Assembly (NCBI GenBank): GCA_036567965.1
Contig: DATCTN010000019.1
Span: forward strand, 57,410-121,409
DNA length: 64,000 nt
DNA from: Candidatus Kryptoniota bacterium
GTDB lineage: Bacteria > Bacteroidota > Ignavibacteria > Kryptoniales > JAKASW01
Reading direction: 5' to 3'
Shown: piece after piece, positions 17,019 through 25,421 of the stretch
Numbering within the stretch: position 1 is the first letter of the stretch
Layout: the number at the start of each line of letters is the position of its first letter
Program-made: the position numbers and the translations under genes
The notes under the pieces: model-generated
The model's input: only the letters and a program-made list of their open reading frames with translations
Told to the model about the DNA's origin: nothing
Databases searched by the model: none

Positions 17019-17927
17019 TCATTTCGCGACGCGTTCGGGAATCAGCTCGAGGTCCGAAAGGACTTTCTTCAGCTTGGCTCGTGTCGATTCGGACGGCGGG
17101 ACGAGTGGAAGCCTGTAGATCTCGGCGATCATTCCCATCATTGCCATCCCGGACTTGACAGGGATCGGATTTGGCTCGATGAAGTTCGCATTCATCAGCG
17201 GCAAAAGTCTGTAATGCAGTTTTCGGGCGTCATCAAGATTGCCGGCGAGTGCGAGCCTGATCATGTCTCCAAACATCCTCGGGATCTGGTTCGCTATCAC
17301 TGAAACAATACCGTCACCGCCGAGCGCGATTACAGCGAATGCGATCGAGTCGTCGCCGGAATACACTGCGAAATCGTCCGGCCGTCCTCGGAGTATTTCC
17401 ATGATTTGAGGAATGTTGCCGCTTGCCTCCTTGACTGCGAAAACATTCGGTATCTCCTCGGCCATTCTCAGTGTGGTCTCAGCGTTTATGTTGCTGCCGG
17501 TCCTTCCGGGGACATTATATACGAGGATCGGAATGTCGACCGCCTCCGCGATGGCCGCATAGTGTTGAAATAAGCCTTCCTGGTTCGGTTTGTTGTAATA
17601 CGGCGCCACAGAAAGTACTCCGTCCGCCCCGATCGATTTGGCGTGGATCGTCAGCGATATTGCTTCACGCGTCGAGTTGCTCCCGGCGCCGACGATTACA
17701 GGCACGCGGCCGTTCGTCTGCTCGAGGACCACTTCCATAACGTGGTGATGTTCGGAATGAGAAAGCGTAGCGCTCTCTCCGGTGGTCCCGGCCGGCAGGA
17801 TAGCTTCCGTACCATTTGCGATCTGGAATTCCACCAGCTCGCGGAGTTTCTCGTCATCGACGGAACCGTCCTTTTGAAATGGCGTCACGAGCGCGACACC
17901 GGTTCCCCGAAATAGTCTAGCCTTCAT
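17019..17927 (-). CDS. dapA: 4-Hydroxy-tetrahydrodipicolinate synthase
   Basis: A 302-residue TIM-barrel aldolase that condenses pyruvate with aspartate semialdehyde, the first committed step to diaminopimelate. The motif GTTGESATL places Thr48/Thr49; Tyr137 lies in ILVYNVPGRTG and the Schiff-base Lys166 in VFAVKEASGN, matching Thr44, Tyr133 and Lys161 of the E. coli enzyme. GDD (YSGDDSIAF) follows as usual. It overlaps the end of dapB by 11 bases, so the two are co-translated, with AGAGGACGAA before its ATG. The residues that would report lysine feedback were not assessed. Confidence 0.95.
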   Translation of the reverse strand: MKARLFRGTGVALVTPFQKDGSVDDEKLRELVEFQIANGTEAILPAGTTGESATLSHSEHHHVMEVVLEQTNGRVPVIVGAGSNSTREAISLTIHAKSIGADGVLSVAPYYNKPNQEGLFQHYAAIAEAVDIPILVYNVPGRTGSNINAETTLRMAEEIPNVFAVKEASGNIPQIMEILRGRPDDFAVYSGDDSIAFAVIALGGDGIVSVIANQIPRMFGDMIRLALAGNLDDARKLHYRLLPLMNANFIEPNPIPVKSGMAMMGMIAEIYRLPLVPPSESTRAKLKKVLSDLELIPERVAK

Positions 17928-18666
17928 TTCGTCCTCTATTTTGTTCGCTCAATATGTCCTTGAAGAGATGAAATCCTTTCTTGCCCACCGACCATTCCGC
18001 CGCTATCACCGCGCCGAGAGCAAACCCCCGACGTCCTCTGGATGTGTGAGTGAGTTCGATCCTGTCGTTTTCGGAATCAAAAAACACAGAATGGGTTCCG
18101 AATTCATTTCCGATTCGAATAGAATTTATCTGTAGTTCGTCTTTCGGAATTCGCCCGACGGGAATTCCCGCACGCGTCTTTTTCTTTGAAGGGAAGTTCT
18201 CGAGAATCGCATTCCCGATACTGATAGCGGTTCCGCTTGGCGCATCGGCCTTCTGGTTGTGGTGCGATTCCAAAACGGCGCAGTCAAACCCATCATATTG
18301 TCCGAAAAGTTTCGCGGCACGCTCGACTGTCGAGATGAAGAGATTCATCCCGAGTGAGAAGTTTGACGAAGCGACCGCCGCGATCCCCGAACTGTTGACG
18401 ATGTTTTTCGCTTCTTCCATCTCCTTCTGCCAGCCGGTGGTCCCTATAACGATAGGTTTCGACACGGTTGCCGCGAATCTTATGTGGTCGAGCACAGCAG
18501 TCGGTACGGAGAAGTCCACGATCGCGTCGCATTTTCGGAACTGGCTCTCCATCTCACTGAGGTTAGCATCGACATCTGCAATTGCCGCGATCGAATGCGA
18601 GCGCTGCCGCGCGACGGTCTCCACTTCCTTTCCCATCTTGCCGTAGCCGATGAGACCGATGTTCAC
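17917..18666 (-). CDS. dapB: 4-Hydroxy-tetrahydrodipicolinate reductase
   Basis: A 249-residue NAD(P)H-dependent reductase acting after DapA. The dinucleotide fold opens at the very N-terminus with GLIGYGKMGKEV. The substrate signature ESHHNQKADAPSGTA, with the catalytic His pair and Lys, is intact, and the Gly-rich IGTTGWQ and FSLGMN segments are in place. It is first in the dapB-dapA-dapD run. The ATG has a weak ribosome site. The upstream intergenic region contains inverted repeats but no lysine riboswitch consensus that I can recognise. Confidence 0.93.
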   Translation of the reverse strand: MNIGLIGYGKMGKEVETVARQRSHSIAAIADVDANLSEMESQFRKCDAIVDFSVPTAVLDHIRFAATVSKPIVIGTTGWQKEMEEAKNIVNSSGIAAVASSNFSLGMNLFISTVERAAKLFGQYDGFDCAVLESHHNQKADAPSGTAISIGNAILENFPSKKKTRAGIPVGRIPKDELQINSIRIGNEFGTHSVFFDSENDRIELTHTSRGRRGFALGAVIAAEWSVGKKGFHLFKDILSEQNRGRNEG

Positions 18667-19103
18667 TTGATTAGAAACCTCATCTTCATGTTCTGTTCAG
18701 GAGGTTAAATCGAGGCGGGCCGATCGAAGAATGAAAAAGCGATCAGTCAAATAGCGCTCCATCCCTTGCTTTGCTACAACTTAACGGGATGACAGTCTGC
18801 AGGTTATTCACCTTCACCGGATCATTTTTTTCGTTCCGGTTTCCCCGCTTCGGGGGCAGCCCAACCATCTATGTCGAATTTCATTTGATGGTTTCGGCGG
18901 GTGTCCCTTTGGTCGCGTATCGTCGGCGCTCCGTGCCTCCGCGCGATTACTAATGACCACCGCTCCTCTATTTAACCACGATGAAATATAATCGCGTGTT
19001 CACACTGAATCAAGTTTTCTGCTCGAATGAAAAATGCAGCTCCTATTGTTAAAAAGTCACGGCTGAATTAAACTTGTATCGCACAGCCTTGGTGAGGGAA
19101 GTC
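18667..19103. other. Structured intergenic region with four inverted repeats
   Basis: No gene is supported in this 437-bp divergent gap. Four perfect inverted repeats follow each other: ACCGGA/TCCGGT (18816-18821 with 18835-18840), CCCCG/CGGGG (18843-18847 with 18851-18855), AACCATC/GATGGTT (18863-18869 with 18887-18893) and CGCGATTA/TAATCGCG (18942-18949 with 18989-18996). They could be terminator-like, a small RNA, or mere attenuator structures for the flanking genes. No -35/-10 pair stands out. Confidence 0.5.
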
Positions 19104-21461
19104 ATGAAAAAAATCCTGTACTTTTTTCTAGTCGACCTTATAATGTCCGCACTATGTGTCGCTCAAACTCCCGGTGAAGCGAACAATCGCTATCTCCTTC
19201 CCAACGGCTGGTGGTTGTCTCCGGCAGGACATTCCATTGCTTTGGGGGATCTCCCTCTTAACGCGGCTGTATCTCCCGACGGCAAATATCTGGCGGTCAC
19301 GCACGGCGGAGTGTCGAAGCCCGTCCTGATGCTTGTCGATCTCACTAACGAAAAAGTGGTACAGTCTATCCAGCTGAGGGATAGCTGGCTCGGAATCGCA
19401 TTTCAGGGGAAGAAACTGTTTGTCTCGGGCGGAAATCAAAACTGTGTATATACGTTCGATCTTGATCATGGAGAGCTTCATGATTCGAGTGCGATCAAGT
19501 TTGCTGATCCGGTCCCGAAGTCAACTGCCTGGGCGGCGGGTCTTGATGTTTACAAGCACACGCTTGCGGTCGTCTTCAGGGGAGACAGCACCTTACGTTA
19601 TTACGATCTTGGGAACAAAAAGATCTTGACAGCGAAGCTCGACGGGATGCCATACTATTGCAAATATACACGAGACGGAATATTGCTGGTATCAATCTGG
19701 GGATCCAAAAAGGTGGAAGCATTCAGTTCGAAGAAGCTTCTGTACAATTTTAGAACCGGTGACCATCCCACTGAGATCTGCTTGAGCCCGAGCGGGATGT
19801 TCGCATACGTTGCGAACTCCAACGACAACAGCGTGACGGTCTTCAACCTGGAGACTCGTAAGGTCACTGCTACAGTTTCTACCGCGCTATATCCGGATTC
19901 ACCGGAAGGATCAACTACAAATTCAGTATGTGCGACATCGGACGGCCGATTTATGCTCGCTGCGAATGCAGACAACAATTCGGTCGCAATAATAAATGTG
20001 TCAAAGCCGAATTCGCCGACGCCTGTGGGATTCATTCCGGTCGGTTGGTATCCCACAAAGGTAATGATCGTTCCGGGGAAGAAGCACGATGAGGAGGGGA
20101 CGATACTCGTATTGAACGGGAAGGGTGAGAGGTCGTACGCGAACCCGCAACACCAATACATTGGGACGCTTTTGAAGGGCACTCTATCGTTCATCGATTT
20201 CCCAATCGGAAGAGAGAGCTCGAAATACACGCAGCAGGTATATGCGAACACTCCGTACAGGCCGAGCGTATCAAAGGAGGCAGGCTTCGAACCGGGGAAT
20301 CCGGTGCCGAACAAAGTCGGCGTCGCCTCGCCGATCAAGTACATTTTCTACTTCATCAAGGAGAATCGCACATACGACCAGGTGTTCGGAGATATAAAGC
20401 AGGGCAACGGGGACACGAGTCTTGTAATGTTCGGAGAGACCGTAACACCGAACCTGCATAAGCTTGTGACGAGCTTCGTCCTGCTGGACAATCTTTACGC
20501 GGACGCGGAAGTAAGTGCAGACGGCCACAACTGGTCGACCGCCGCATATGCGACTGACTATGTAGAAAAGAGCTGGCCTTCGAACTACGGAGGCCGTGGT
20601 GCACCCTATGATTTTGAGGGAGAGGAAAAAACGGCTGCACCGACTTCAGGTTACATCTGGGACGACTGTGCGAAGCACGGCGTAACGCTCAGAGATTACG
20701 GTGAGTTTGTCGATTCAGATCCTGACAACCCTGGGTTGGACCGTCCGAATCAAAAAGTACTTGCCGAGAATTTCGACCCGGCGTACAAAGGATGGGACCT
20801 CGAGTACTCCGACCTGGACAGGTACAAAGCCTGGGAAAAGGATTTTGACTCGCTCGTAAACATCGGGAAGCTGCCGCAGTTCAACATAATCCGGCTCCCA
20901 AACGATCACACTTCGGGGACGCGAAAGGGCACGCTGACTCCACAGGCAATGGTGGCGCAGAACGATTATGCTCTCGGGATGTTCGTCGACAAGATTTCAC
21001 ACAGCAGCGCCTGGAGTCAGTCGGCGATCTTTGTAATTGAAGACGACGCCCAGAATGGAGCGGACCACGTCGACGCGCACAGAACGGAGGCGCTTGTCTT
21101 GGGGCCGTTCGTAAAACGCAATTTTGTCGATCACACTCTCTATTCGACCTCATCCATTCTCAGGACGATGGAACTTATTCTCGGTCTTCCGCCAATGAGC
21201 CAGTACGATGTCGCTGCCAATCCGATGTTCGATTCGTTCACGCCGTCGCCGGATACGTCCAGCTACACCGTGGTACAGCCGCTGATTGATCTGAACGCGA
21301 AAAATAAAGCCGGCGAGTACGGGCAAAACCTGATGAAGAAAATGAATTTCAAAGTTGCCGATGCGGTTCCGGATAGATTGTTCAATGAAATCCTCTGGAA
21401 GGCGATCAAAGGGACCGAGATGCCGGCGCCGAGGTATTCAATAATCTCGGGGGGAAATTGA
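19104..21461 (+). CDS. Secreted YncE-type propeller / phosphoesterase fusion
   Basis: A 785-residue exported protein. After a signal peptide (MKKILYFFLVDLIMSALCVAQ), residues about 30-330 form a beta propeller of the YncE / 40-residue YVTN type (DGKYLAVTHGG, GMFAYVANSNDNSVTVFNLE, DGRFMLAANADNNSVAIINV). Residues about 400-700 carry a phosphoesterase domain of the phospholipase C / acid phosphatase superfamily: FIKENRTYDQVFGDI, TPNLHKLVTSFVLLDN, DGHNWSTAAYATDY and EDDAQNGADHVDAHR. It probably cleaves a phosphate ester in the periplasm or outside the cell; the substrate is unknown. The ATG at 19104 gives a proper signal peptide; a TTG 10 codons upstream does not. thyX follows 25 bases later. Confidence 0.85.
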   Translation: MKKILYFFLVDLIMSALCVAQTPGEANNRYLLPNGWWLSPAGHSIALGDLPLNAAVSPDGKYLAVTHGGVSKPVLMLVDLTNEKVVQSIQLRDSWLGIAFQGKKLFVSGGNQNCVYTFDLDHGELHDSSAIKFADPVPKSTAWAAGLDVYKHTLAVVFRGDSTLRYYDLGNKKILTAKLDGMPYYCKYTRDGILLVSIWGSKKVEAFSSKKLLYNFRTGDHPTEICLSPSGMFAYVANSNDNSVTVFNLETRKVTATVSTALYPDSPEGSTTNSVCATSDGRFMLAANADNNSVAIINVSKPNSPTPVGFIPVGWYPTKVMIVPGKKHDEEGTILVLNGKGERSYANPQHQYIGTLLKGTLSFIDFPIGRESSKYTQQVYANTPYRPSVSKEAGFEPGNPVPNKVGVASPIKYIFYFIKENRTYDQVFGDIKQGNGDTSLVMFGETVTPNLHKLVTSFVLLDNLYADAEVSADGHNWSTAAYATDYVEKSWPSNYGGRGAPYDFEGEEKTAAPTSGYIWDDCAKHGVTLRDYGEFVDSDPDNPGLDRPNQKVLAENFDPAYKGWDLEYSDLDRYKAWEKDFDSLVNIGKLPQFNIIRLPNDHTSGTRKGTLTPQAMVAQNDYALGMFVDKISHSSAWSQSAIFVIEDDAQNGADHVDAHRTEALVLGPFVKRNFVDHTLYSTSSILRTMELILGLPPMSQYDVAANPMFDSFTPSPDTSSYTVVQPLIDLNAKNKAGEYGQNLMKKMNFKVADAVPDRLFNEILWKAIKGTEMPAPRYSIISGGN

Positions 21462-21486
21462 AAAATATCATGACGGAGATTCTCGG

Positions 21487-22374
21487 ATGGGCGAGTTAGA
21501 ATCACTCAAAGACTTGAACATTAAGGTGCTCGACGACGGATTCATCAGGGTCGTCGACCTCATGGGTTCGGACGATGCGATCGTTCAGGCAGCGAGAGTG
21601 TCATACGGGAAGGGGACGAAGAAGATATCGGAGGACAGAGGTCTGATCAGATACCTGATGAGGCACAGGCACACAACACCATTTGAGATGTGTGAGATAA
21701 AATTCCACCTCAGAGTCCCGATGGATTGCTGGCGGCAATGGATAAGGCACAGGAGCGCCAATGTAAACGAGTACTCCACGCGTTACTCTATCGCCATAGA
21801 CGCGACGCAAAAAACAAAACCTTCCGAGTGGAGACTCCAGGCGGCGTCCAACAGGCAAGGGAGTCAGGGCTTCTTAAATGAGGAAGCGGGCGAAAATTTA
21901 TCTGCCAAAGAAGAAGAGCTTCAGAGTCTTGCGAGACAGATCTACAATGAGAGGCTCGATGCCGGCATAGCTCGCGAACAGGCGCGAAAAGATCTACCGC
22001 TTTCAACTTACACAGAAGCTTACTGGAAGATCGACCTTCACAACCTCTTGCACTTTCTCGAGCTGCGAATGGATGAGTACGCCCAATTCGAGATCAGGCA
22101 GTATGCCAGGGCGATAGGTTACGACGTCGTAAGCAAGTGGTGCCCTTTCACATGGGAGGCTTTCCTGGACTACCGCGTGAACTCGCTCAACCTTTCGCGG
22201 ATTGAAATGGAAATCATCCAACTTCTCTCGTGCAATCAGGGTGATAGCGCGAAAGAACTGCTCGGGAAGTACGGGCTTCTCAATTATGCCGAAGATGGAA
22301 CTTTGAAGAAGAACCGGGAGAGAGACGAGCTGGAGCAGAAACTCGAGAAGCTTAACATCACAAAATCGTGGTAG
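21487..22374 (+). CDS. thyX: Flavin-dependent thymidylate synthase
   Basis: A 295-residue FAD enzyme that makes dTMP from dUMP using methylene-tetrahydrofolate and NADPH. The ThyX signature RHRxxSxNExSxR is present as RHRSANVNEYSTRY (Arg87 to Tyr100), with the preceding HTTPFEM segment that contacts FAD and the later LDLHNLLHF-like stretch (IDLHNLLHFLELRMD). No thyA is in the window, so this may be the only thymidylate synthase; then a dihydrofolate reductase would be less needed. The gene follows the phosphoesterase by 25 bases and is followed by a structured region that faces a convergent gene. Confidence 0.96.
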   Translation: MGELESLKDLNIKVLDDGFIRVVDLMGSDDAIVQAARVSYGKGTKKISEDRGLIRYLMRHRHTTPFEMCEIKFHLRVPMDCWRQWIRHRSANVNEYSTRYSIAIDATQKTKPSEWRLQAASNRQGSQGFLNEEAGENLSAKEEELQSLARQIYNERLDAGIAREQARKDLPLSTYTEAYWKIDLHNLLHFLELRMDEYAQFEIRQYARAIGYDVVSKWCPFTWEAFLDYRVNSLNLSRIEMEIIQLLSCNQGDSAKELLGKYGLLNYAEDGTLKKNRERDELEQKLEKLNITKSW

Positions 22375-22422
22375 GCACGGTACCCGCGATCGGGATCCGG
22401 AAGGTATCTTGACTAACCGTGC
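22375..22422. other. Three-way-junction-like structure after thyX
   Basis: An outer 7-bp stem GCACGGT (22375-22381) with ACCGTGC (22416-22422) encloses two smaller hairpins: CCCG-CGAT-CGGG (22383-22394) and GATCC-GGAA-GGTATC with a bulged T (about 22395-22409). It lies directly at the thyX stop in the gap between convergent genes. There is no T-tract, so it is not a classical terminator. It could be a 3' stabilising structure or a small RNA. Confidence 0.45.
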
Positions 22423-22482
22423 AATCCTCTCTTAGTTGCAGCCCAGGTAATCAGATGAATATTCAACGCGAATCTCGTCGGG

Positions 22483-25293
22483 TTATTTCAATATCATCAT
22501 TTTCTTTGTAGAGACGTATCCCCCTGCCAAGAGTCTATAAAAGTATACGCCGCTCGAGAGCGCATACTTAGACGGATCAAATACCACCTGGTGTGGCCCT
22601 GCGTTCATTGTGGAATTCTCCAGAGTCGCAACGCGTCTTCCGAGCACGTCGAATACGTCTAGTCTAACCGGTGTATTTACCGGGAGTGTGTATAGAATCG
22701 AAGTTGTTGGGTTAAAAGGATTCGGAAAATTCTGAAAGAGAGTGTAAGTCGACGGAATCAGAAGAGTTGTGGTGATCTCTCTTGGGACTATAGCGAACAT
22801 AGAAATTTTGGTAGTGATGGAAACAAGATTTCCGGATTCAATTGAAAACGGTAAGGAGTACCATGAGGAATTCAAGCTAATTGCCGGAACAAATTGGGTA
22901 GTATCGAATGATACCGAATCAAGTACGATACTCGCGGGTGAGTCGAGCGACTGTCCTTCCGGTCCGATCGTGTAAACGTCAAACGCCCTTGAATCCACAG
23001 GAACGACACTTCCTTCCGCGATTGTGGCCAGGAATGCGCTCGATACGGCTGGGAAAGTCATGTGGAATCGAGCGTCCGGAGATTCCATGGGTGTCTCCAG
23101 ATCACCGACGCTTGTCGAGTTGAACACGAAGGCCGTATCGGCATAGTTTCCCCCGAACAACTTCGCGGCTTTCACCATCACGCTTCCCGGACCGGCGCTG
23201 AGAGGCGCACCGGCAGTCGAGAAGAATTTCACGGGACTGCTCTGAAGAAGACTTACAGAATTGGACGAGCCCGACTGGGTGACCGTTGCGCAAATGCTTT
23301 GCTGTCTCAGGGCCGAATCCGCGATTACCTCTACCTGGATCAGGCCGGGCTCGAGGTAACTATGGATAATCCCCGCTGAAAGCTTTGGAGGCGCGGAGTT
23401 GTTGGTTGGGTAGCTGAACACCGCGCGCATCATCAGGTTCCATCCGACAAGCGAAATGTTTTGCTTCGTTGATGTCGATAGAGTCATGTTCGATAACTTT
23501 GACCATCCACCTAATACGGCCTGAGAGTATCCGAAGGAATAATTTGTCGGCTGCTGATGATTCAATGCAACCGAGGTGCTGAGCGTGTCATTATCAATGA
23601 ACCCAATGTAGATCGGACCTTTCAAATTGGAGAGTTGGTTCGCATAAGGTGTCAGGTCGACCTGGATGAATGATGCGTCGAACTGAGACCTGTTCACGCT
23701 CACCAGGAAAGGTGTAATTATGTCCTGCCCAGGAATCCCCTGGTCATCTCCCCACACATGGAATGTGAATTCCTTTGGCGCATTGGAGGGAAGGCCTGAT
23801 CCTGAAAACTCTTGCGCAAACGCGGCATAGATCTCCGCCTTGACCAGCTGGTTACTCGGCCTAAGGGGTGTAAACTGGACCGCCCAACCTGAGCCAGCGG
23901 AAGCTCCGTGGAATCCGATGAAGTTTACGCCGTCTAGCGCGTCGGGTGTCCCGTCGTCGTACATCGCCTCGTTGCGGAGGGCTTCGAGTAACCCGCTGCT
24001 GTTCATTGAAATCGTGCCGCTTCCGATCAAATTGGGATTGACCATTACTAGTGTGACGTCGTTATACCTTGATCCGAAATCCGGAAAGTTAGATGCCGAC
24101 GGTATCTGCACTGGTTGGACTGATTTCGTAACGCCGGTCTCGATCGCCGTAACTTCCGCTCCGCCCGATACAAAATTTAGGGTGAGAGAACTTCCATTCG
24201 AGTAGTCTACGTACCTTACTGCAGTACCATTGGTGCTGTATTGCGTCATGCAAACGTTAGGGTCCGTGATGGAAAGCGGAACGGGTCTAAGCGAAATCGG
24301 ATACTCGTAACCGTATTCACGACCTAGGGTGGTGTCATTCACTTCGTTTGCAATTGCCCAATTTTTGAACACCTGTTCGAACGTCAACGAACTTCCAACC
24401 TCGGACAGAGTCGAGCTTATTCCCGCGATCCCCTCGGCGGGGTTCTGCACGAAGTCCCTGGCGAAGTCATCTCCAAATTGTTCGAAAAGATATCTCATGA
24501 ATAGCGCGGCCCGTGAATAATCCGCGAGCACATTCTGATCGGTCGTTGCGTGCCAGGTAAAGAGCGGTACGTTTGTGTCGTTGAAATAGAGGGAGGGACT
24601 TCTCAGCGGGTTCCCACAGATGACTTCGGCGTTCGTGGAGCAGCCTTCGTTCAGGAAAGTGACTTCCCCTGGATCGTAATGCCAGTGAATGAGATGCTGC
24701 AGCTCATGGGCTACTGTCGGAAGGGGCGCGGCGGGATTTTTTATCCCGTTGTAATATATGCCTGGATATGAATCTACGTAAAGCATGTCGCGCCGATTAC
24801 TTCCTGCCTGGTACAAGCCGCTTTGCGGGTCTGGTTGATCGTTATTAAGAAAGAATCCCGCAATGAACGGAGAGTTCACCGAGGACGTCCAACCGTCTTT
24901 GAGATCAGTAATCAAAATTGAGATGTAGCCGTTGCTGTTCCCCGAATTCGGTGGCATTCCGAAATACTCTTCATCAAGTTTTACAATTCCTTCGTCAGGA
25001 TTTCTAGATCCGGATGGCGTCCGACTCTCAAGTGCGATGAAGATGGAGTCCACAACTGCGGCGTCCACATGTCCGTTAGCAAGCTCTGCGTCGTCAACCC
25101 AGATTTCAGTCACTGCCCCTCTAACCATGAGCGTCGCCGAGACCGTGTAGTAAACTTCTGTCACGAAATTGAGCGCGAAGAACTGCTGTACCATGCCTAC
25201 GCTATCCTGGGCGCCTGTAGAGACCCTTTCCCGTGCTGCAGCCTCCATGAGGCGGTACGTGTCCGGAGCGATCAACTTGGTCTTTTCGATCAC
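22483..25293 (-). CDS. T9SS-exported HExxH metallopeptidase
   Basis: A protein of at least 936 residues. The zinc motif HELQHLIHW (His196, Glu197, His200) and downstream FLNEGCS (Glu216) are the pattern of M30-like (hyicolysin-type) metallopeptidases. The last 80 residues are a classic T9SS type A sorting domain: NFPNPFNPTTSILYTLP, LDVFDVLGRRVATLENS and the terminal SGVYFYRLL...KKMMILK. The 400 residues between are beta-sandwich-like. The GTG at 25293 is only a minimal start. The same frame stays open to a stop at 25437 and encodes a good signal peptide (RLRYTSIALLAATITAGAQS) just upstream, but with no ATG, GTG or TTG. The real start may be an ATT at 25410. A flippase gene ends 12 bases before that position. 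Confidence 0.85.
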   Translation of the reverse strand: MIEKTKLIAPDTYRLMEAAARERVSTGAQDSVGMVQQFFALNFVTEVYYTVSATLMVRGAVTEIWVDDAELANGHVDAAVVDSIFIALESRTPSGSRNPDEGIVKLDEEYFGMPPNSGNSNGYISILITDLKDGWTSSVNSPFIAGFFLNNDQPDPQSGLYQAGSNRRDMLYVDSYPGIYYNGIKNPAAPLPTVAHELQHLIHWHYDPGEVTFLNEGCSTNAEVICGNPLRSPSLYFNDTNVPLFTWHATTDQNVLADYSRAALFMRYLFEQFGDDFARDFVQNPAEGIAGISSTLSEVGSSLTFEQVFKNWAIANEVNDTTLGREYGYEYPISLRPVPLSITDPNVCMTQYSTNGTAVRYVDYSNGSSLTLNFVSGGAEVTAIETGVTKSVQPVQIPSASNFPDFGSRYNDVTLVMVNPNLIGSGTISMNSSGLLEALRNEAMYDDGTPDALDGVNFIGFHGASAGSGWAVQFTPLRPSNQLVKAEIYAAFAQEFSGSGLPSNAPKEFTFHVWGDDQGIPGQDIITPFLVSVNRSQFDASFIQVDLTPYANQLSNLKGPIYIGFIDNDTLSTSVALNHQQPTNYSFGYSQAVLGGWSKLSNMTLSTSTKQNISLVGWNLMMRAVFSYPTNNSAPPKLSAGIIHSYLEPGLIQVEVIADSALRQQSICATVTQSGSSNSVSLLQSSPVKFFSTAGAPLSAGPGSVMVKAAKLFGGNYADTAFVFNSTSVGDLETPMESPDARFHMTFPAVSSAFLATIAEGSVVPVDSRAFDVYTIGPEGQSLDSPASIVLDSVSFDTTQFVPAISLNSSWYSLPFSIESGNLVSITTKISMFAIVPREITTTLLIPSTYTLFQNFPNPFNPTTSILYTLPVNTPVRLDVFDVLGRRVATLENSTMNAGPHQVVFDPSKYALSSGVYFYRLLAGGYVSTKKMMILK

Positions 25294-25421
25294 GTTGTGG
25301 ATGAATCCGGGTTCGGAAAAGAGAGGCGAACCGCAGACGCCTCCGAAAACCGGGCCTTGCCCCCTGATACTTTGCGCCCCCGCGGTGATTGTCGCCGCAA
25401 GAAGTGCAATGGATGTATACC

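Noticed and set aside
18050..18646. Plus-strand frame of 198 codons across dapB
   Set aside because: Antisense shadow of dapB; no ribosome site, no homology pattern.
18667..18900. Lysine riboswitch upstream of dapB
   Set aside because: The conserved L-box blocks are missing; only simple inverted repeats are present.
19655..20344. Minus-strand frame of 229 codons across the YncE/phosphoesterase gene
   Set aside because: Antisense shadow of a clear secreted protein.
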